Shown: positions 1 to 8,920, counted from the first letter of the stretch. The stretch is 64,000 nucleotides of DNA from Bacteroidota bacterium (GCA_024642665.1 JAHEAR010000013.1:26535-90534), one strand, 5' to 3'. Numbers and translations: made by a program. Notes: generated by a model not told the origin, from the letters alone.

Positions 1-774
1 CAAAAACTGGAAGAATCAGGAATTTCTTTTCCTGTCATAGCCAAACCTGAAGTTGGGGAGCGGGGGTGGCTGATTGCCAAAATACAAACCGGTGAAGAAT
101 TGTTAGCGTATGTGAAAGCCCATCCAATTGACCTCATCATCCAGGAATACGTCGATCTTCCTTTGGAACTTGGTGTATTTGTCTATATGATGCCGGATGG
201 AAGTGGTGGTGCGGTTAGTTCAATTTGTGAGAAACATTTTCTGCAAGTGCAGGGTGATGGGCGATCCTCTTTAGGCCAATTGATTTTAAGTCAGGACAGA
301 GCTGTCCTCCAGTATGAAAAACTAAGAAATCAGTTTGGTCATCGTTGGGAAGAGGTATTGGCTGCTGGCGAAATTCTGATGCTGGAACCGATTGGGAATC
401 ATTGCCGAGGGACGATGTTTCTGGATAGGAATGACCAAATCGATGATACCATTAAAGATCAGATGATTGGATTATTAAAATCCATGCCCGGTGTTTATTA
501 TGGACGTTTTGACCTGAGGACTCAATCATGGGAGACGCTAAAGAAAGGAGCAGAAATACGCATTTTAGAATTTAATGGCACCAATAGTGATGTATCCCAC
601 ATTTTCCAACCCGGCTACTCGCTTTGGACGGCTTACAGGGAAATAGCCTTCCACTGGGACATAATGCATAAGATTGCACTAAAAAACAGGCAGTTAGACC
701 ATAAATCTGCCTCATTTAAAGAAATATTAGCCGCATTAGTTATATATTTTCGGTACAAAAGAACTAATCGATAG
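1..774 (+). CDS. ATP-grasp domain protein, C-terminal part (5' end outside window)
   Basis: The reading frame is open from base 1, so the gene starts upstream of the window. The visible 257 residues begin with the ATP-grasp nucleotide-binding strand (FPVIAKPEVGERGW) and carry IIQEYVDLPLELGVFVY, the usual second part of the nucleotide site. They end in the metal-binding segment GRFDLR...ILEFNGTNSD, where acidic and Asn residues would hold Mg-ATP. This is the architecture of carboxylate-amine ligases such as D-Ala-D-Ala ligase. The substrate cannot be read from the sequence, and the tail after the metal site is not one I recognise. The stop lies 3 bases before a LysE-type exporter, so the two are probably co-transcribed, which is compatible with peptide or amino-acid chemistry followed by export (inference). 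Confidence 0.75.
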   Translation, partial: QKLEESGISFPVIAKPEVGERGWLIAKIQTGEELLAYVKAHPIDLIIQEYVDLPLELGVFVYMMPDGSGGAVSSICEKHFLQVQGDGRSSLGQLILSQDRAVLQYEKLRNQFGHRWEEVLAAGEILMLEPIGNHCRGTMFLDRNDQIDDTIKDQMIGLLKSMPGVYYGRFDLRTQSWETLKKGAEIRILEFNGTNSDVSHIFQPGYSLWTAYREIAFHWDIMHKIALKNRQLDHKSASFKEILAALVIYFRYKRTNR

Positions 775-777
775 CAT

Positions 778-1395
778 TTGGGATTTCTGATACACTTTGC
801 ATGGGGCTGGGTCTGCAGCTTTTTAGGAATGCTTCCGTTTGGAACAGTAAATGTTGCTATCGCTGAGACCGCTATCCAGAAAGGGATGAAAATTGCTCTT
901 TTTACGGGTATTGGGGCATCCATTGTTGTTTTTTTTCACTCTTATCTTGCGCTTAGTTTTTATAACCTTCTGGCTAATAATCCTGAACGAGAAGCTGCGA
1001 TTATCATGTGGTGTATTCCGATTTTCTTCATCATAGGCCTGTATTACATCTTCAAAAAGAATGACAAAAAACCTAAACCAAGGAAAAAGGGAGAAACCGT
1101 TATTGGGGTGGCAAAAGGTTTTATGCTTGGATCGCTGAATTTAATTCCTATCCCCTACTATGTATTCATTGGTGGCTATTTGCATAATGCAGGATTCATC
1201 AAACTGGCTCCGGAGTTTATCGCCGCCTTTAGTTGCGGGGTGATCTTTGGGTCATTTGCCGTCTTCACTTTATATGCCAAACTCGGACAGTATATTCGAA
1301 ACAAAAGTGAAAAGCTCAGTGCCTATGCCGGCAAAATTGTCGGACTGATATTCATCGCCATAGCGATCAGTCAGGCGTTCCGGTTTTACTGGTAA
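778..1395 (+). CDS. LysE/RhtB-type amino-acid exporter family membrane protein
   Basis: This is a 205-residue, very hydrophobic protein with about six membrane segments. The N-terminal helix runs FAWGWVCSFLGMLPFGTVNVAIAETAIQKG, which resembles the conserved first helix of LysE-type translocators (the P-G-N region followed by a small-residue helix). A charged cytoplasmic loop (KKNDKKPKPRKKGE) splits two three-helix halves, as in the family. Family members export amino acids or small metabolites. TTG at 778 is taken as the start because it gives the expected length and lies 3 bases after the preceding stop; no clear ribosome-binding site is visible, which is normal in Bacteroidota. The substrate is unknown. 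Confidence 0.75.
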   Translation: MGFLIHFAWGWVCSFLGMLPFGTVNVAIAETAIQKGMKIALFTGIGASIVVFFHSYLALSFYNLLANNPEREAAIIMWCIPIFFIIGLYYIFKKNDKKPKPRKKGETVIGVAKGFMLGSLNLIPIPYYVFIGGYLHNAGFIKLAPEFIAAFSCGVIFGSFAVFTLYAKLGQYIRNKSEKLSAYAGKIVGLIFIAIAISQAFRFYW

Positions 1396-1636
1396 GGCCA
1401 TCAACTGCCTGTTTAAAAACTTATCCTGATAAAATTCGTTACGGTTATCAAATATTAAATAATCCAACTTTTCTTTGGATTCGGTCCAAAACGGAAACTT
1501 TATTTTTTCCTAACTGTTTGAGAATAAATAACATATCAATCATATGACCACAAGTAAACGACAATAGGACAGGTTCAAAAATCCATTTCGTATTTTGTGG
1601 CACTTTTAGGTAGAAATCCAAGTCATTCAATTGCTT

Positions 1637-2737
1637 ATGAGAACATTAAAATTCGCGACCACCGACAAAAATCAATTGCAATTTGCCGCTGCGGTGCGTA
1701 AAAATGTCAACGACTATTTCAAGGACAAAGGCATTTCAACCAAAGGTAACTATGCCATGGTCCTTCAGACGATTGTCATGTTGTCGCTGTATCTCGTTCC
1801 ATTTATACTTTTTCTGACCGTATCCTTAAACGTCTGGGTGGCGATTGGATTGACGATCATGATGGGATTAGGGACAGCCGGGATTGGAATGAGTGTCATG
1901 CATGATGCTGTGCATGGATCCTACTCCAAAAAAGAATGGATCAATAAGATGGTAGGAGGCTCCATGTATCTGGTCGGTGCTAATGTCTTCAATTGGAAAG
2001 TACAACACAATATTCTACATCATACCAATACTAATATTGATGGTTTTGATCATGATATCGATTCGAAAGGACCAATCAGGCTTTCGCATTCCGCCCCTTA
2101 CAAGAAGTTTCACCGCTACCAGCACTTTCATGCATTCTTTTTCTATGGTCTGATGACGATTTCAAAGCAAATTCAGGATTTCACACAATTGGCAGAATTT
2201 AACAAAGCAGGGATTACACGTCAACTAAAGAAAAATCCTACAACAGAATACTTGAAAATGATCATGTTCAAGGCGTTATATCTGATTACATTCATCGGCT
2301 TACCCATCCTGCTCACGGATTATTCCTGGTGGCAGGTATTGATAGGATTTCTGATTATGCACTGGACTGCAGGCTTTGTATTAAGTGTCATTTTTCAACT
2401 GGCGCATGTCGTAGAAGGCGCTGAACAACCCTTACCCAACGAAGATGGTCTTGTGGAGAGTGATTGGGCTGCCCATGAATTAGCGACGACGGCAAATTTT
2501 GGTCCTAAAAACTGGTTGTTAACCTGGTATGTCGGTGGATTGAACTTTCAAATTGAGCATCATTTGTTTCCGAATATCTGTCACATTCATTATCAAAAGA
2601 TTGCTCCGATCGTGGAGCAGACGGCAAAAGAATATGGTTTACATTATAATCTCAAACCTCGTTTTCGGGATGCGTTGGCCTCTCACTTCCGAACATTAAA
2701 AATGCTTGGGAGACCAGCAAGTACTAGTCTTGCTTAA
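1637..2737 (+). CDS. Membrane fatty acid desaturase (acyl-CoA/acyl-lipid, front-end type)
   Basis: The 366-residue integral membrane di-iron desaturase has all three histidine boxes: HDAVH (about 89-93), HNILHH (about 124-129) and QIEHH (about 305-309). Gln in place of the first His of the third box is typical of the linoleoyl-CoA/delta-5/delta-6-like group, but no cytochrome b5 domain is fused. Two hydrophobic hairpins (about 42-82 and 210-255) fit the usual fold. The enzyme would introduce a double bond into acyl chains to adjust membrane fluidity. ATG at 1637 is preferred over TTG at 1631. A strong terminator follows the gene. The roughly 240 bases upstream hold no convincing gene. Confidence 0.9.
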   Translation: MRTLKFATTDKNQLQFAAAVRKNVNDYFKDKGISTKGNYAMVLQTIVMLSLYLVPFILFLTVSLNVWVAIGLTIMMGLGTAGIGMSVMHDAVHGSYSKKEWINKMVGGSMYLVGANVFNWKVQHNILHHTNTNIDGFDHDIDSKGPIRLSHSAPYKKFHRYQHFHAFFFYGLMTISKQIQDFTQLAEFNKAGITRQLKKNPTTEYLKMIMFKALYLITFIGLPILLTDYSWWQVLIGFLIMHWTAGFVLSVIFQLAHVVEGAEQPLPNEDGLVESDWAAHELATTANFGPKNWLLTWYVGGLNFQIEHHLFPNICHIHYQKIAPIVEQTAKEYGLHYNLKPRFRDALASHFRTLKMLGRPASTSLA

Positions 2738-2768
2738 AAAACAAAATGCCCTTACTGGCTTTAAAAAG

Positions 2769-2806
2769 AGAGGTTAGTATGTCCGCCAAGCTAACCTCTT
2801 TTTTTT
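2769..2806 (+). terminator. Rho-independent terminator of the desaturase gene
   Basis: A perfect 9-bp stem (AGAGGTTAG / CTAACCTCT) with a 13-base loop is followed by eight T residues, 32 bases after the desaturase stop. Confidence 0.9.
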
Positions 2807-3260
2807 ATCAATTTCATGATCATAAAATTTACTGAACAAGGGCTGAAGATGAAAATTAATGGAATGTTTGGCGGTGTTCCCCTCTTAATTCATAAAACCA
2901 TTGCAGGAGGCAAAATCGGCAAACCATTACTATTGATATCAGCGACATGCGAATTGCATCTTGCAATTCAAAAATGGGGTCTGAAAGTATGCATTTATAT
3001 GTTCATACTTACTTTGAGGCCGTTATGAATCTAAAGCAAATGAACCCAAGAAAAGCGATTAGGATCCGCCGAGAAGACACATCCACACCTGCTTTGGGTG
3101 GAAAGTAAAGCAGTATTTCCCGTTTTCATCATGCCACATATCAATCTATATTTCAAAGGATTAGATTTAACTCAAAAGGTATAGCCATCTTTCCTCATCC
3201 TTATAAGGTAGCCGTTTGATCAGCTAAAATCATTACATTTATGCTTAAATAATCTGTGCT
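2807..3260. other. Intergenic region without a supported gene
   Basis: This stretch of about 450 bases separates the desaturase terminator from the next gene. The only reading frame (2816-3028, 70 codons) has no recognisable features and is not called. A weak promoter candidate for the following gene is TTTG at 3215 plus TACATTTA at 3234, but the spacing of 15 is too short for the usual Bacteroidota consensus. Confidence 0.5.
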
Positions 3261-3719
3261 ATGAAATCTGGTCTCTTCCTTTTATTTTTTATGTTTCTAC
3301 TCTGTGGCAGTTCGTCCGCACAATGGAGTATTGGGGCACGTTTTGGCGGTGCCTCCGGCGTCAGTTTGAAAAGTTATTCAAAGACCGGCGGACTGAATTT
3401 TGAATTCATCGCGGCGCGTGATTTTGATGATGAAGTAGAGGGTTTTTCACTCACCGTTCTTGGTCAGAAATTTGGGGCACTTTCAGAAAGCGGTAAGTTG
3501 GGGGCATTTATAGGCCTCGGAGAGACGATGGTATTTGGGGATGATTTTTTACTGGGCGTAAGTGGATCCATAGGATTTGATTGGCGAATTGGGAGGATTG
3601 GTTTACAACTGGACTGGTTGCCCACCTGGATTTTTGTTAACAAAAGCTATTTCAGTCCTATCAATGCCGGGGTTACAGTGCGCTGGATGTTTGGCGGTCC
3701 AATTCGTTCAACTAATTAA
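3261..3719 (+). CDS. Small secreted protein, predicted outer-membrane beta-barrel
   Basis: The 152-residue protein has a clear signal peptide (charged MKSG, hydrophobic core, cleavage after SSA-Q). The mature part consists of short alternating strands rich in Gly and aromatic residues (WSIGARFGG, FLLGVSGSIGFDWRIG, LQLDWLPTWIF) and ends in a strand close to the C-terminus (GVTVRWMFGG). That pattern fits a small eight-stranded outer-membrane barrel. No family can be named. It precedes two further envelope genes on the same strand, but gaps of about 50 bases leave the operon question open. Confidence 0.65.
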   Translation: MKSGLFLLFFMFLLCGSSSAQWSIGARFGGASGVSLKSYSKTGGLNFEFIAARDFDDEVEGFSLTVLGQKFGALSESGKLGAFIGLGETMVFGDDFLLGVSGSIGFDWRIGRIGLQLDWLPTWIFVNKSYFSPINAGVTVRWMFGGPIRSTN

Positions 3720-3767
3720 TTTTATTCATCAATTTCAATTCTTTCTTCAGACTTAATATGTAAAATA

Positions 3768-4403
3768 ATGATGAAGTTTCCCTTTTGGATTCTATTTGCA
3801 TTTCTATTATTTGCAACTTCCGCATCTGCTCAATTATTTCAATTGAACCCTTATGTTGGCCATCAGCTTCCTATGCCAATACATACCTACAATGGTAAAT
3901 TCAATACAGGTGGTGGTATCAATTATGGTTTAAACGCGGCCTGGGGAAGTGGACTTTCCGGTGGTGGATTTTCCCAAAACGCATTTCTCGAGATTCAATA
4001 TAACTACCATCAAACAGACATGAAATACAGTTTCTATGGCGGAAACATTGAACAACTGGGTGATCTCAACGTACATAATATCCTGCTTGGTGGTCTCAAA
4101 GGTATCGGCAATGAAAAATTTGAAACCTATGGCGGCTTGTTTTTTGGTGTGACTATATTCGATCCTGTAGATCCGGCTGCTTACGGGTATACCCGTTTTA
4201 CTATGGCTGCAAATGCCGGCATGAAATACTATGTCACTCCAGCCTTTGGTATTAGACTGAATGCTCAATTATATATGCCATTTTGGGGAAGCAGTTATTC
4301 ATTTGGCTGGGGAGTAGGTGGCTATGGCTATGTCTCTACCGTCATCAGTCCTTACATGAATTTTGATATTGGGGTTTTTGTCAACATTGATAAAAGCTAT
4401 TAA
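3768..4403 (+). CDS. Secreted protein, predicted outer-membrane beta-barrel
   Basis: The 211-residue product has a signal peptide (MMKFPFWILFAFLLFATSASAQ). The mature region is Gly/Tyr-rich and alternating (YGGLFFGVTIF, GMKYYVTPAFGIRLNAQLYMPFWG, SPYMNFDIGVFVNID), as in porin-like barrels, with an aromatic residue near the C-terminus. Two adjacent ATG codons (3768 and 3771) could both start it. It lies 48 bases before a lipoprotein gene on the same strand and ahead of a shared terminator, so the two may form one transcript. No specific function can be assigned. Confidence 0.65.
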   Translation: MMKFPFWILFAFLLFATSASAQLFQLNPYVGHQLPMPIHTYNGKFNTGGGINYGLNAAWGSGLSGGGFSQNAFLEIQYNYHQTDMKYSFYGGNIEQLGDLNVHNILLGGLKGIGNEKFETYGGLFFGVTIFDPVDPAAYGYTRFTMAANAGMKYYVTPAFGIRLNAQLYMPFWGSSYSFGWGVGGYGYVSTVISPYMNFDIGVFVNIDKSY

Positions 4404-4451
4404 TATAAAAATATAAACTTCATCCTATTTAATAAAATCAAAAACAATCCA

Positions 4452-5096
4452 ATGAGAAAATTATTTTTCAGTATGGCTGTAATGACAGCAATTATTTTCA
4501 CTTCATGTGCACCGACTATGAAAATAACGGGCAACTGGATGAATGAAGATGTCATGGGTAAAGGCAAATTTCAAAAAGTTTTTATTTATGGTATTTTTCC
4601 TGATGAAGGAACCAGACAATCCGTTGAGAATGCTTTGGCAAAAGCTGCGGAAATGGAAGGCATTGAAGTGGTCAAAAGCTATCAGGCTTTTGGGCCAAAT
4701 TTCCCTATGCAAAGTACCACCGATGACGATATCCTTGCCAAGATTAAATCTACTGGTTGTGATGCTGTTTTTACAACATCTTTAGTAGATGTCAAATCAG
4801 AAACACGATACGTTCCCGGGACTACTTCCTACTCACCTTATCCCGCTTATGGTTATTATGGCAGTTTTGGCGGCTACTACAGCCACAGCGCCTACATCTA
4901 TGAGCCCGGGTATTATACGGAGGACAACACCTACTTTTTGGAAAGCAATTTATATGATACGGAGAATGGTCAAATCGTTTGGTCAGTTCAATCTGAAGCC
5001 TACAATCCTGCCAATGCCGATAATGCTGCAAGACAATATGCAGCTTTATTGTTTGACAAACTCAAGCGAGAAGGATTGGCACATGCTAAGAAATAA
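4452..5096 (+). CDS. Lipoprotein of unknown function (DUF4136-like)
   Basis: The 214-residue protein starts with a lipoprotein signal peptide whose lipobox is IIFTSC, with Cys near residue 19. The mature part has an alpha/beta character: a strand (KVFIYGIF), a helix (RQSVENALAKAAEMEG), and a second pair ending GCDAVFTTSLVDV. A Tyr/Gly/Ser-rich low-complexity loop (about 125-160) is followed by a strand-rich end (NTYFLESNLYDTENGQIVWSVQSEA). This layout resembles DUF4136-type lipoproteins, but the match is only a visual impression. A strong hairpin terminator follows. Confidence 0.7.
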   Translation: MRKLFFSMAVMTAIIFTSCAPTMKITGNWMNEDVMGKGKFQKVFIYGIFPDEGTRQSVENALAKAAEMEGIEVVKSYQAFGPNFPMQSTTDDDILAKIKSTGCDAVFTTSLVDVKSETRYVPGTTSYSPYPAYGYYGSFGGYYSHSAYIYEPGYYTEDNTYFLESNLYDTENGQIVWSVQSEAYNPANADNAARQYAALLFDKLKREGLAHAKK

Positions 5097-5133
5097 TTTG
5101 GCCATTTATTAAATCCTCTTATGGTTATTGACC

Positions 5134-5175
5134 AAAAAAAGCACTGAAGGATGATTTCTTTCAGTGCTTTTTTTT
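5134..5175 (+). terminator. Rho-independent terminator after the lipoprotein gene
   Basis: An inverted repeat (AAAAGCACTGAA / TTCAGTGCTTTT) with a loop of about 10 bases ends in a run of eight or more T residues. The A-rich left side makes it potentially bidirectional. Confidence 0.9.
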
Positions 5176-5266
5176 CATAGGGTACAAAGTCTTTGGCAAA
5201 GTATATTAAGCAACTCCTTTATAAAATCTTAGCAATACTTGAAATGCTTTGAACGCGTATGTTGAA

Positions 5267-5817
5267 ATGAAGAGAGCAAATTACTTTTACTTTGTTTCAT
5301 TTTTTTATTTGCACACTTCGCAATACAAGCACAAACACTTACTTCTGATCCGACTCCCGATTCACATCAGACCGATTTTATCGATGTCATCAGCTATGCT
5401 TTCAGAAAATTCTGGCCTTTAAGTAAAAAGAATCCATCGTATGTCCTTGCCTTCTCGCATTGGGCTACTTATTCAATTTCCGGAGAGCGTCCTTACCTCA
5501 ACCTCCCTTACACCGGATCAGATACATTCAACAGGAGTGGCCGTGGCTACACAATTGGTTATTTCAGAGGAAATTCCTTTGCCTATTTTGAAACGGAATA
5601 CCGATATCCCATTTTGCGAAATAAACTAATCCGTGGTGTGATTTTTTTGAATTTTCAAGCGGCTGCTAATGATGACGGAATGATAGTGTTTCAGGCATGG
5701 AATACAGGAGGGGGTGCAGGATTGCGATTTCTTTTTCAGAAAAGAAGCAGGACTACCGTTTGTATTGATTTCTCCAAAGGAAATTGTGGTTCCAGTGGTA
5801 TATCTTTTTCGGATTAA
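5267..5817 (+). pseudogene. Decayed BamA/TamA-like outer-membrane barrel gene (frameshifted, internally shortened)
   Basis: ATG at 5267 opens a signal-peptide-like start (MKRANYFYFVSFF). The frame is then lost in a run of seven T at 5300-5306. One additional T would continue it as LFAHFAIQAQTLTSDPTPDS, a normal signal-peptide end. The following frame is open to 5817 and contains TDFIDVISYAFRKF, RSGRGYTIGYFRG, FETEYRYPILR and GGGAGLRFLFQKRSRTTVCID. These C-terminal strands resemble those of Bacteroidota surface-antigen/BamA-TamA-family barrels. Such proteins are normally around 400 residues, whereas only about 183 codons remain here, so the middle appears deleted between the N-terminal piece and SKKNPSYVLAF. 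The usual terminal aromatic strand is also cut short (GISFSD-stop). A sequencing error at the T run cannot be excluded, but it would not explain the shortness. Confidence 0.6.
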
Positions 5818-5827
5818 ATGATGTCTT

Positions 5828-6748
5828 TTAATCTGATTTCAATGTTAATGAAAAATCAATTACCTCTATCAAGGTCTTTAGCACCTCGTTCTTTTTTGTC
5901 CATGGAATAAAATGATTTTCACCATCAAAAGTCATTTCTATCAATGTGTCTGCATGGTTTAGTTTTTCTTTGGCAAAATCTAAATTGGCATAAGGCACAA
6001 TAATGTCCTCATTGCCATGCAACACAGCGACCGGCATCGTCAATCGATCCCAATCATCTTCTAATAAAAGCAGGCCGGTACGCAAGGGCATCTGCTCCTC
6101 ATTACTGACACGTAAGGAGACTGGAAGGATATCCCTTAATAAAGGAATGTCAATCCATTTCCGCCAGGATTCAGATTCAGGTTCCTGATACGGACTGATG
6201 GATCCGGCTATGATGACTAATCCTTTGACAGCGTTTGGATGCTGAATTGCAGCCTGCACCACTACAGCTCCGCCATAGCTATGGCCGACAAGCCAGTAAT
6301 TTGAATAGCCCAATTGGACCATCATATCATATAATATATCTCCCTGGCGAGATAAATAAGGTTCTGATTTGCCAAAATCCGAATTTCCATATCCGGGTCT
6401 GTCATACGTAATCAAGTCTACTCTTTCCAATAGAGACGAGTCTACCATATACTCTAAAAACGCATCTATGGATCCGGGTGAGCCATGCACCAAAATAAGT
6501 GCATTGCCTTTTGGTTCACCCTTACTTGTCTTGAGATAAACAATTTCTCTGTTGTGACATGTCAACGTATCCAAAATCATATCAACGCCAGAAGGAAGAA
6601 TAAAGGATTTAATATCCCGGTCGCTTTTCCTCATCGTAAACAAACCGGTATAGCGCACCGTCACTAATGTTGCAATAGGCAGTAAAATAGCCAGCAGGGC
6701 TATCCGCACAGCCCACCGACGTAGTTTATCTTTTCTACGCGGGCTCAT
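5828..6748 (-). CDS. Alpha/beta-hydrolase, membrane-anchored
   Basis: The 306-residue protein has one N-terminal membrane segment (WAVRIALLAILLPIATLVTV) and an alpha/beta-hydrolase domain outside it. It shows the oxyanion-hole motif HGSPGS, the nucleophile elbow GHSYGG (Ser about 157), the acid in HGNEDIIVP (Asp about 248) and the base in GENHF (His about 279), so the triad is complete. The substrate is unknown. ATG at 6748 was chosen because it overlaps the end of the upstream acyltransferase gene by 14 bases. Longer starts would lie deep inside that gene. The pair looks translationally coupled, which points to lipid or ester metabolism (inference). Confidence 0.85.
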   Translation of the reverse strand: MSPRRKDKLRRWAVRIALLAILLPIATLVTVRYTGLFTMRKSDRDIKSFILPSGVDMILDTLTCHNREIVYLKTSKGEPKGNALILVHGSPGSIDAFLEYMVDSSLLERVDLITYDRPGYGNSDFGKSEPYLSRQGDILYDMMVQLGYSNYWLVGHSYGGAVVVQAAIQHPNAVKGLVIIAGSISPYQEPESESWRKWIDIPLLRDILPVSLRVSNEEQMPLRTGLLLLEDDWDRLTMPVAVLHGNEDIIVPYANLDFAKEKLNHADTLIEMTFDGENHFIPWTKKNEVLKTLIEVIDFSLTLKSD

Positions 6749-7475
6749 AGGCAGGAATATTATTGACGATCGCGGACTGCTCAAGATCGATCCAGTCCTG
6801 CGCTCTTTGACAAGTTGCTGCACCATGCAAAAGAGGGCCAAAGGCGATTCGTCCTTTGATTTCTTTTATAGCACTTAACTTAAAGAAGTGAGGAATGAAA
6901 GTATGCTTGCCTATATAAGCTACCCCTGGATCCTCGTAGTAGATGGCAATAGGCTGTACAGGGATTCCTGCCTCCTGCGCCGCTTCGAATGTTCTGGGAC
7001 GAAAAGGGAGCGTTAGTGGTCCTGCCGAAGTAGTGCCTTCCGGAAATACCAGAATGGACTCCCCATCAAACAGAGCATCTCTAACCGCATTGGCGGCATT
7101 TTTTCTGCTGTGCTTTTTATCACGCTCTACGAATATGGTACCGGTGATGTTGGCACTATACCCCACAAGAGGCCAGTTGGATATCTCGGCTTTGGCTACA
7201 ATTTTAGCATCAATATGCATGAGGATACTGATCGGGTCTATATAACTTATATGGTTAGCTATATACAAACAAGACCCGGTGTAAGGCTCGCCTTCTACCT
7301 GCATACGCAGTCCCAGGTGCCTGGGCACGTGATTTAACCACCTCCTTCGATAATTAAGTCCCGCCTTTTCTTTTGATTTACCTCTGCATATTGCCCAAAA
7401 AAATCCAGCCATCCCGGTGACTGTTGAAAAAGCAAAATACAGGAATCTCCAAACAGATCGAATTCTCCCTTGCAT
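6735..7475 (-). CDS. Lysophospholipid acyltransferase (PlsC/1-acylglycerol-3-phosphate acyltransferase family)
   Basis: With ATG at 7475 the protein is 246 residues. It has an N-terminal hydrophobic segment, the catalytic NHxxxxD box (NHISYID, His 75 and Asp 80), a second block around GTIFVERD, the acyl-acceptor/phosphate motif FPEGTTS, and a PxxPIAIYY block. These are the conserved motifs of glycerolipid acyltransferases acting at the inner face of the cytoplasmic membrane. The frame stays open upstream to 7619, giving a possible 48-residue extension that I consider untranslated. The gene is followed, with overlap, by the alpha/beta-hydrolase gene. Confidence 0.85.
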   Translation of the reverse strand: MQGRIRSVWRFLYFAFSTVTGMAGFFWAICRGKSKEKAGLNYRRRWLNHVPRHLGLRMQVEGEPYTGSCLYIANHISYIDPISILMHIDAKIVAKAEISNWPLVGYSANITGTIFVERDKKHSRKNAANAVRDALFDGESILVFPEGTTSAGPLTLPFRPRTFEAAQEAGIPVQPIAIYYEDPGVAYIGKHTFIPHFFKLSAIKEIKGRIAFGPLLHGAATCQRAQDWIDLEQSAIVNNIPAYEPA

Positions 7476-7626
7476 GAGACAAAGTAAACGGTTGTTTAGT
7501 GAAAGAAAAAATTCTCCCCAGGGCATAAAATCACTGTCTTTGAATCCAACCAAAATGGAACAAACCGGATCCGGGATAAATCCCAACATAAAAGGCAAGA
7601 AAATAGTCAGGGAAAACACTTAAAAT

Positions 7627-7672
7627 AATCAGGGTTTCTTACGCTCAAGGATGCTTGAAAACCCTGATTTTT
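7627..7672. other. Perfect 11-bp hairpin in the 408-base divergent gap (7476-7883)
   Basis: AATCAGGGTTT pairs perfectly with AAACCCTGATT across a 21-base loop, followed by TTTTT on the + strand. It resembles a terminator but no + strand gene precedes it; the acyltransferase and the coiled-coil gene diverge on either side. It could be a relic terminator, a regulatory RNA end or a chance structure. The rest of the gap is AT-rich and shows no gene. Confidence 0.4.
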
Positions 7673-7883
7673 AATGTTTATATAGCTGTTTTTCAATGCT
7701 TTATACCAATCAAAATAAAATCGTGTATAAAATAAATACGTTCGCTCGTTTATTTGTAAACAGAATGCAAGCACACTATGAGACACCATTTTATGAAGTG
7801 CTTTTGATTCACTAAAACAGGTTAAACAGATGGTTCAGTAACTCTACTTTTTCAATTAATCCTTTCACTAAAACAATTTTACC

Positions 7884-8846
7884 ATGACCGAAATGCAAAA
7901 TTCAACAGAAAAGAGCACTGATCAAACTTGGAAAATAGCTGCCGGAATCCTTGGCCTTCTATTTGTCATAGCCCTTATTTTTGGCACAAACATTTACGCC
8001 AAGTACAAATCTACTGAGCATAAAGCAGTTTCCTTAGGCGAACAGCTGGATAGCACACGCTCTCATCTTCAGGTAGAACTCGCTACCCTGAACGATTCCT
8101 ACAAGTATCAAATTGATGTAAACGATACATTGTCCAGTGATCTTCAGGCAAAAATTATTGCGATTGAAGATCTGCAAGTGCGAATCGCACAGGCCAGAAA
8201 AGCACTCAAAACGAGTGAAGCAAACAATTCCGAAATCAAGGGTCGTTTAGCGCAGCTGGAAGAACTCAAAAGCGCTCTGGAAAAAGATATTCTTGGCCTC
8301 CGAGAAGAGAACAAATCACTTGTTGTCAGTAATAAAGACCTTAATACTGAGTTAGTCAGCACAAAAGATGAAGTAAATACACTAAACGCTAAGGTGATGT
8401 CACTGACGGCTGCCAATGGAAAGCTGACCAACAGATTGGCTAACGTAGCACCTGCAGGCTTCAGAGCGGATAACTTTACCGTTACCTCTGCCAACAAAAG
8501 AGATAAGATCACTACGAATGGTAAGCGTATTGATGAGATCACTGTAACTTTTGATCTTAACAATATCCCTGCTGAGTTTCAGGGCGCACGTGACATCTAT
8601 CTGGTACTATCTCAATTCAATGGCAATCCGGTGACTTCTGTTCCCGGACAGGAAGTAAACCTGAGGTTTGGCAACGAGCCGATACAATTACGTGCTGCTG
8701 ATATTGAAAAAGCAACACTTAGAGATCGCCAATCAATTTCTATGTCATTTGAACCATCAGATAATCTCGATCCGGGGACTTATAATGTGATGGTTTATGC
8801 TGACAGTGGCTACCTTGGAAGTACAGGATTTTTAGTCAGCAAGTAG
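7884..8846 (+). CDS. Membrane-anchored coiled-coil protein of unknown function
   Basis: The 320-residue protein has a short cytoplasmic N-terminus, one membrane segment (IAAGILGLLFVIALIFGTNIYA, about 19-40), and a long heptad-rich coiled coil (about 45-190; for example IKGRLAQLEELKSALEKDIL and LVSTKDEVNTLNAKVMSL). A C-terminal beta-rich domain follows (about 195-320). Its strands read ADNFTVTSANKRDKITTNG, RIDEITVTFDLNN and DIYLVLSQFNG, ending LDPGTYNVMVYADSGYLGSTGFLV. This layout is seen in uncharacterised Bacteroidota envelope proteins; I cannot name a function. The membrane topology suggests the beta domain lies in the periplasm. A strong terminator follows. Confidence 0.75.
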   Translation: MTEMQNSTEKSTDQTWKIAAGILGLLFVIALIFGTNIYAKYKSTEHKAVSLGEQLDSTRSHLQVELATLNDSYKYQIDVNDTLSSDLQAKIIAIEDLQVRIAQARKALKTSEANNSEIKGRLAQLEELKSALEKDILGLREENKSLVVSNKDLNTELVSTKDEVNTLNAKVMSLTAANGKLTNRLANVAPAGFRADNFTVTSANKRDKITTNGKRIDEITVTFDLNNIPAEFQGARDIYLVLSQFNGNPVTSVPGQEVNLRFGNEPIQLRAADIEKATLRDRQSISMSFEPSDNLDPGTYNVMVYADSGYLGSTGFLVSK

Positions 8847-8887
8847 AAAATCTGGGAGATTCCTTTTCGTATATAAACCTTATCCAG

Positions 8888-8920
8888 GAAGCCGGTCCTC
8901 CCAACCGGCTTCTTTTTTTT
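8888..8920 (+). terminator. Rho-independent terminator of the coiled-coil gene
   Basis: The 9-bp stem GAAGCCGGT / ACCGGCTTC with a 7-base loop is followed by nine T residues. Confidence 0.92.

Noticed and set aside
1448..1630. 60-codon minus-strand frame upstream of the desaturase gene
   Set aside because: Composition is AT-rich intergenic, there is no conserved feature, and it ends against the divergent gene start.
2816..3028. 70-codon + strand frame after the desaturase terminator
   Set aside because: No signal peptide, domain or codon pattern supports it, and the frame begins just after a strong terminator.
8144..8563. 139-codon minus-strand frame opposite the coiled-coil gene
   Set aside because: It is the antisense of a heptad-rich coding region (Leu/Ser-rich mirror); the sense gene has a signal and terminator.
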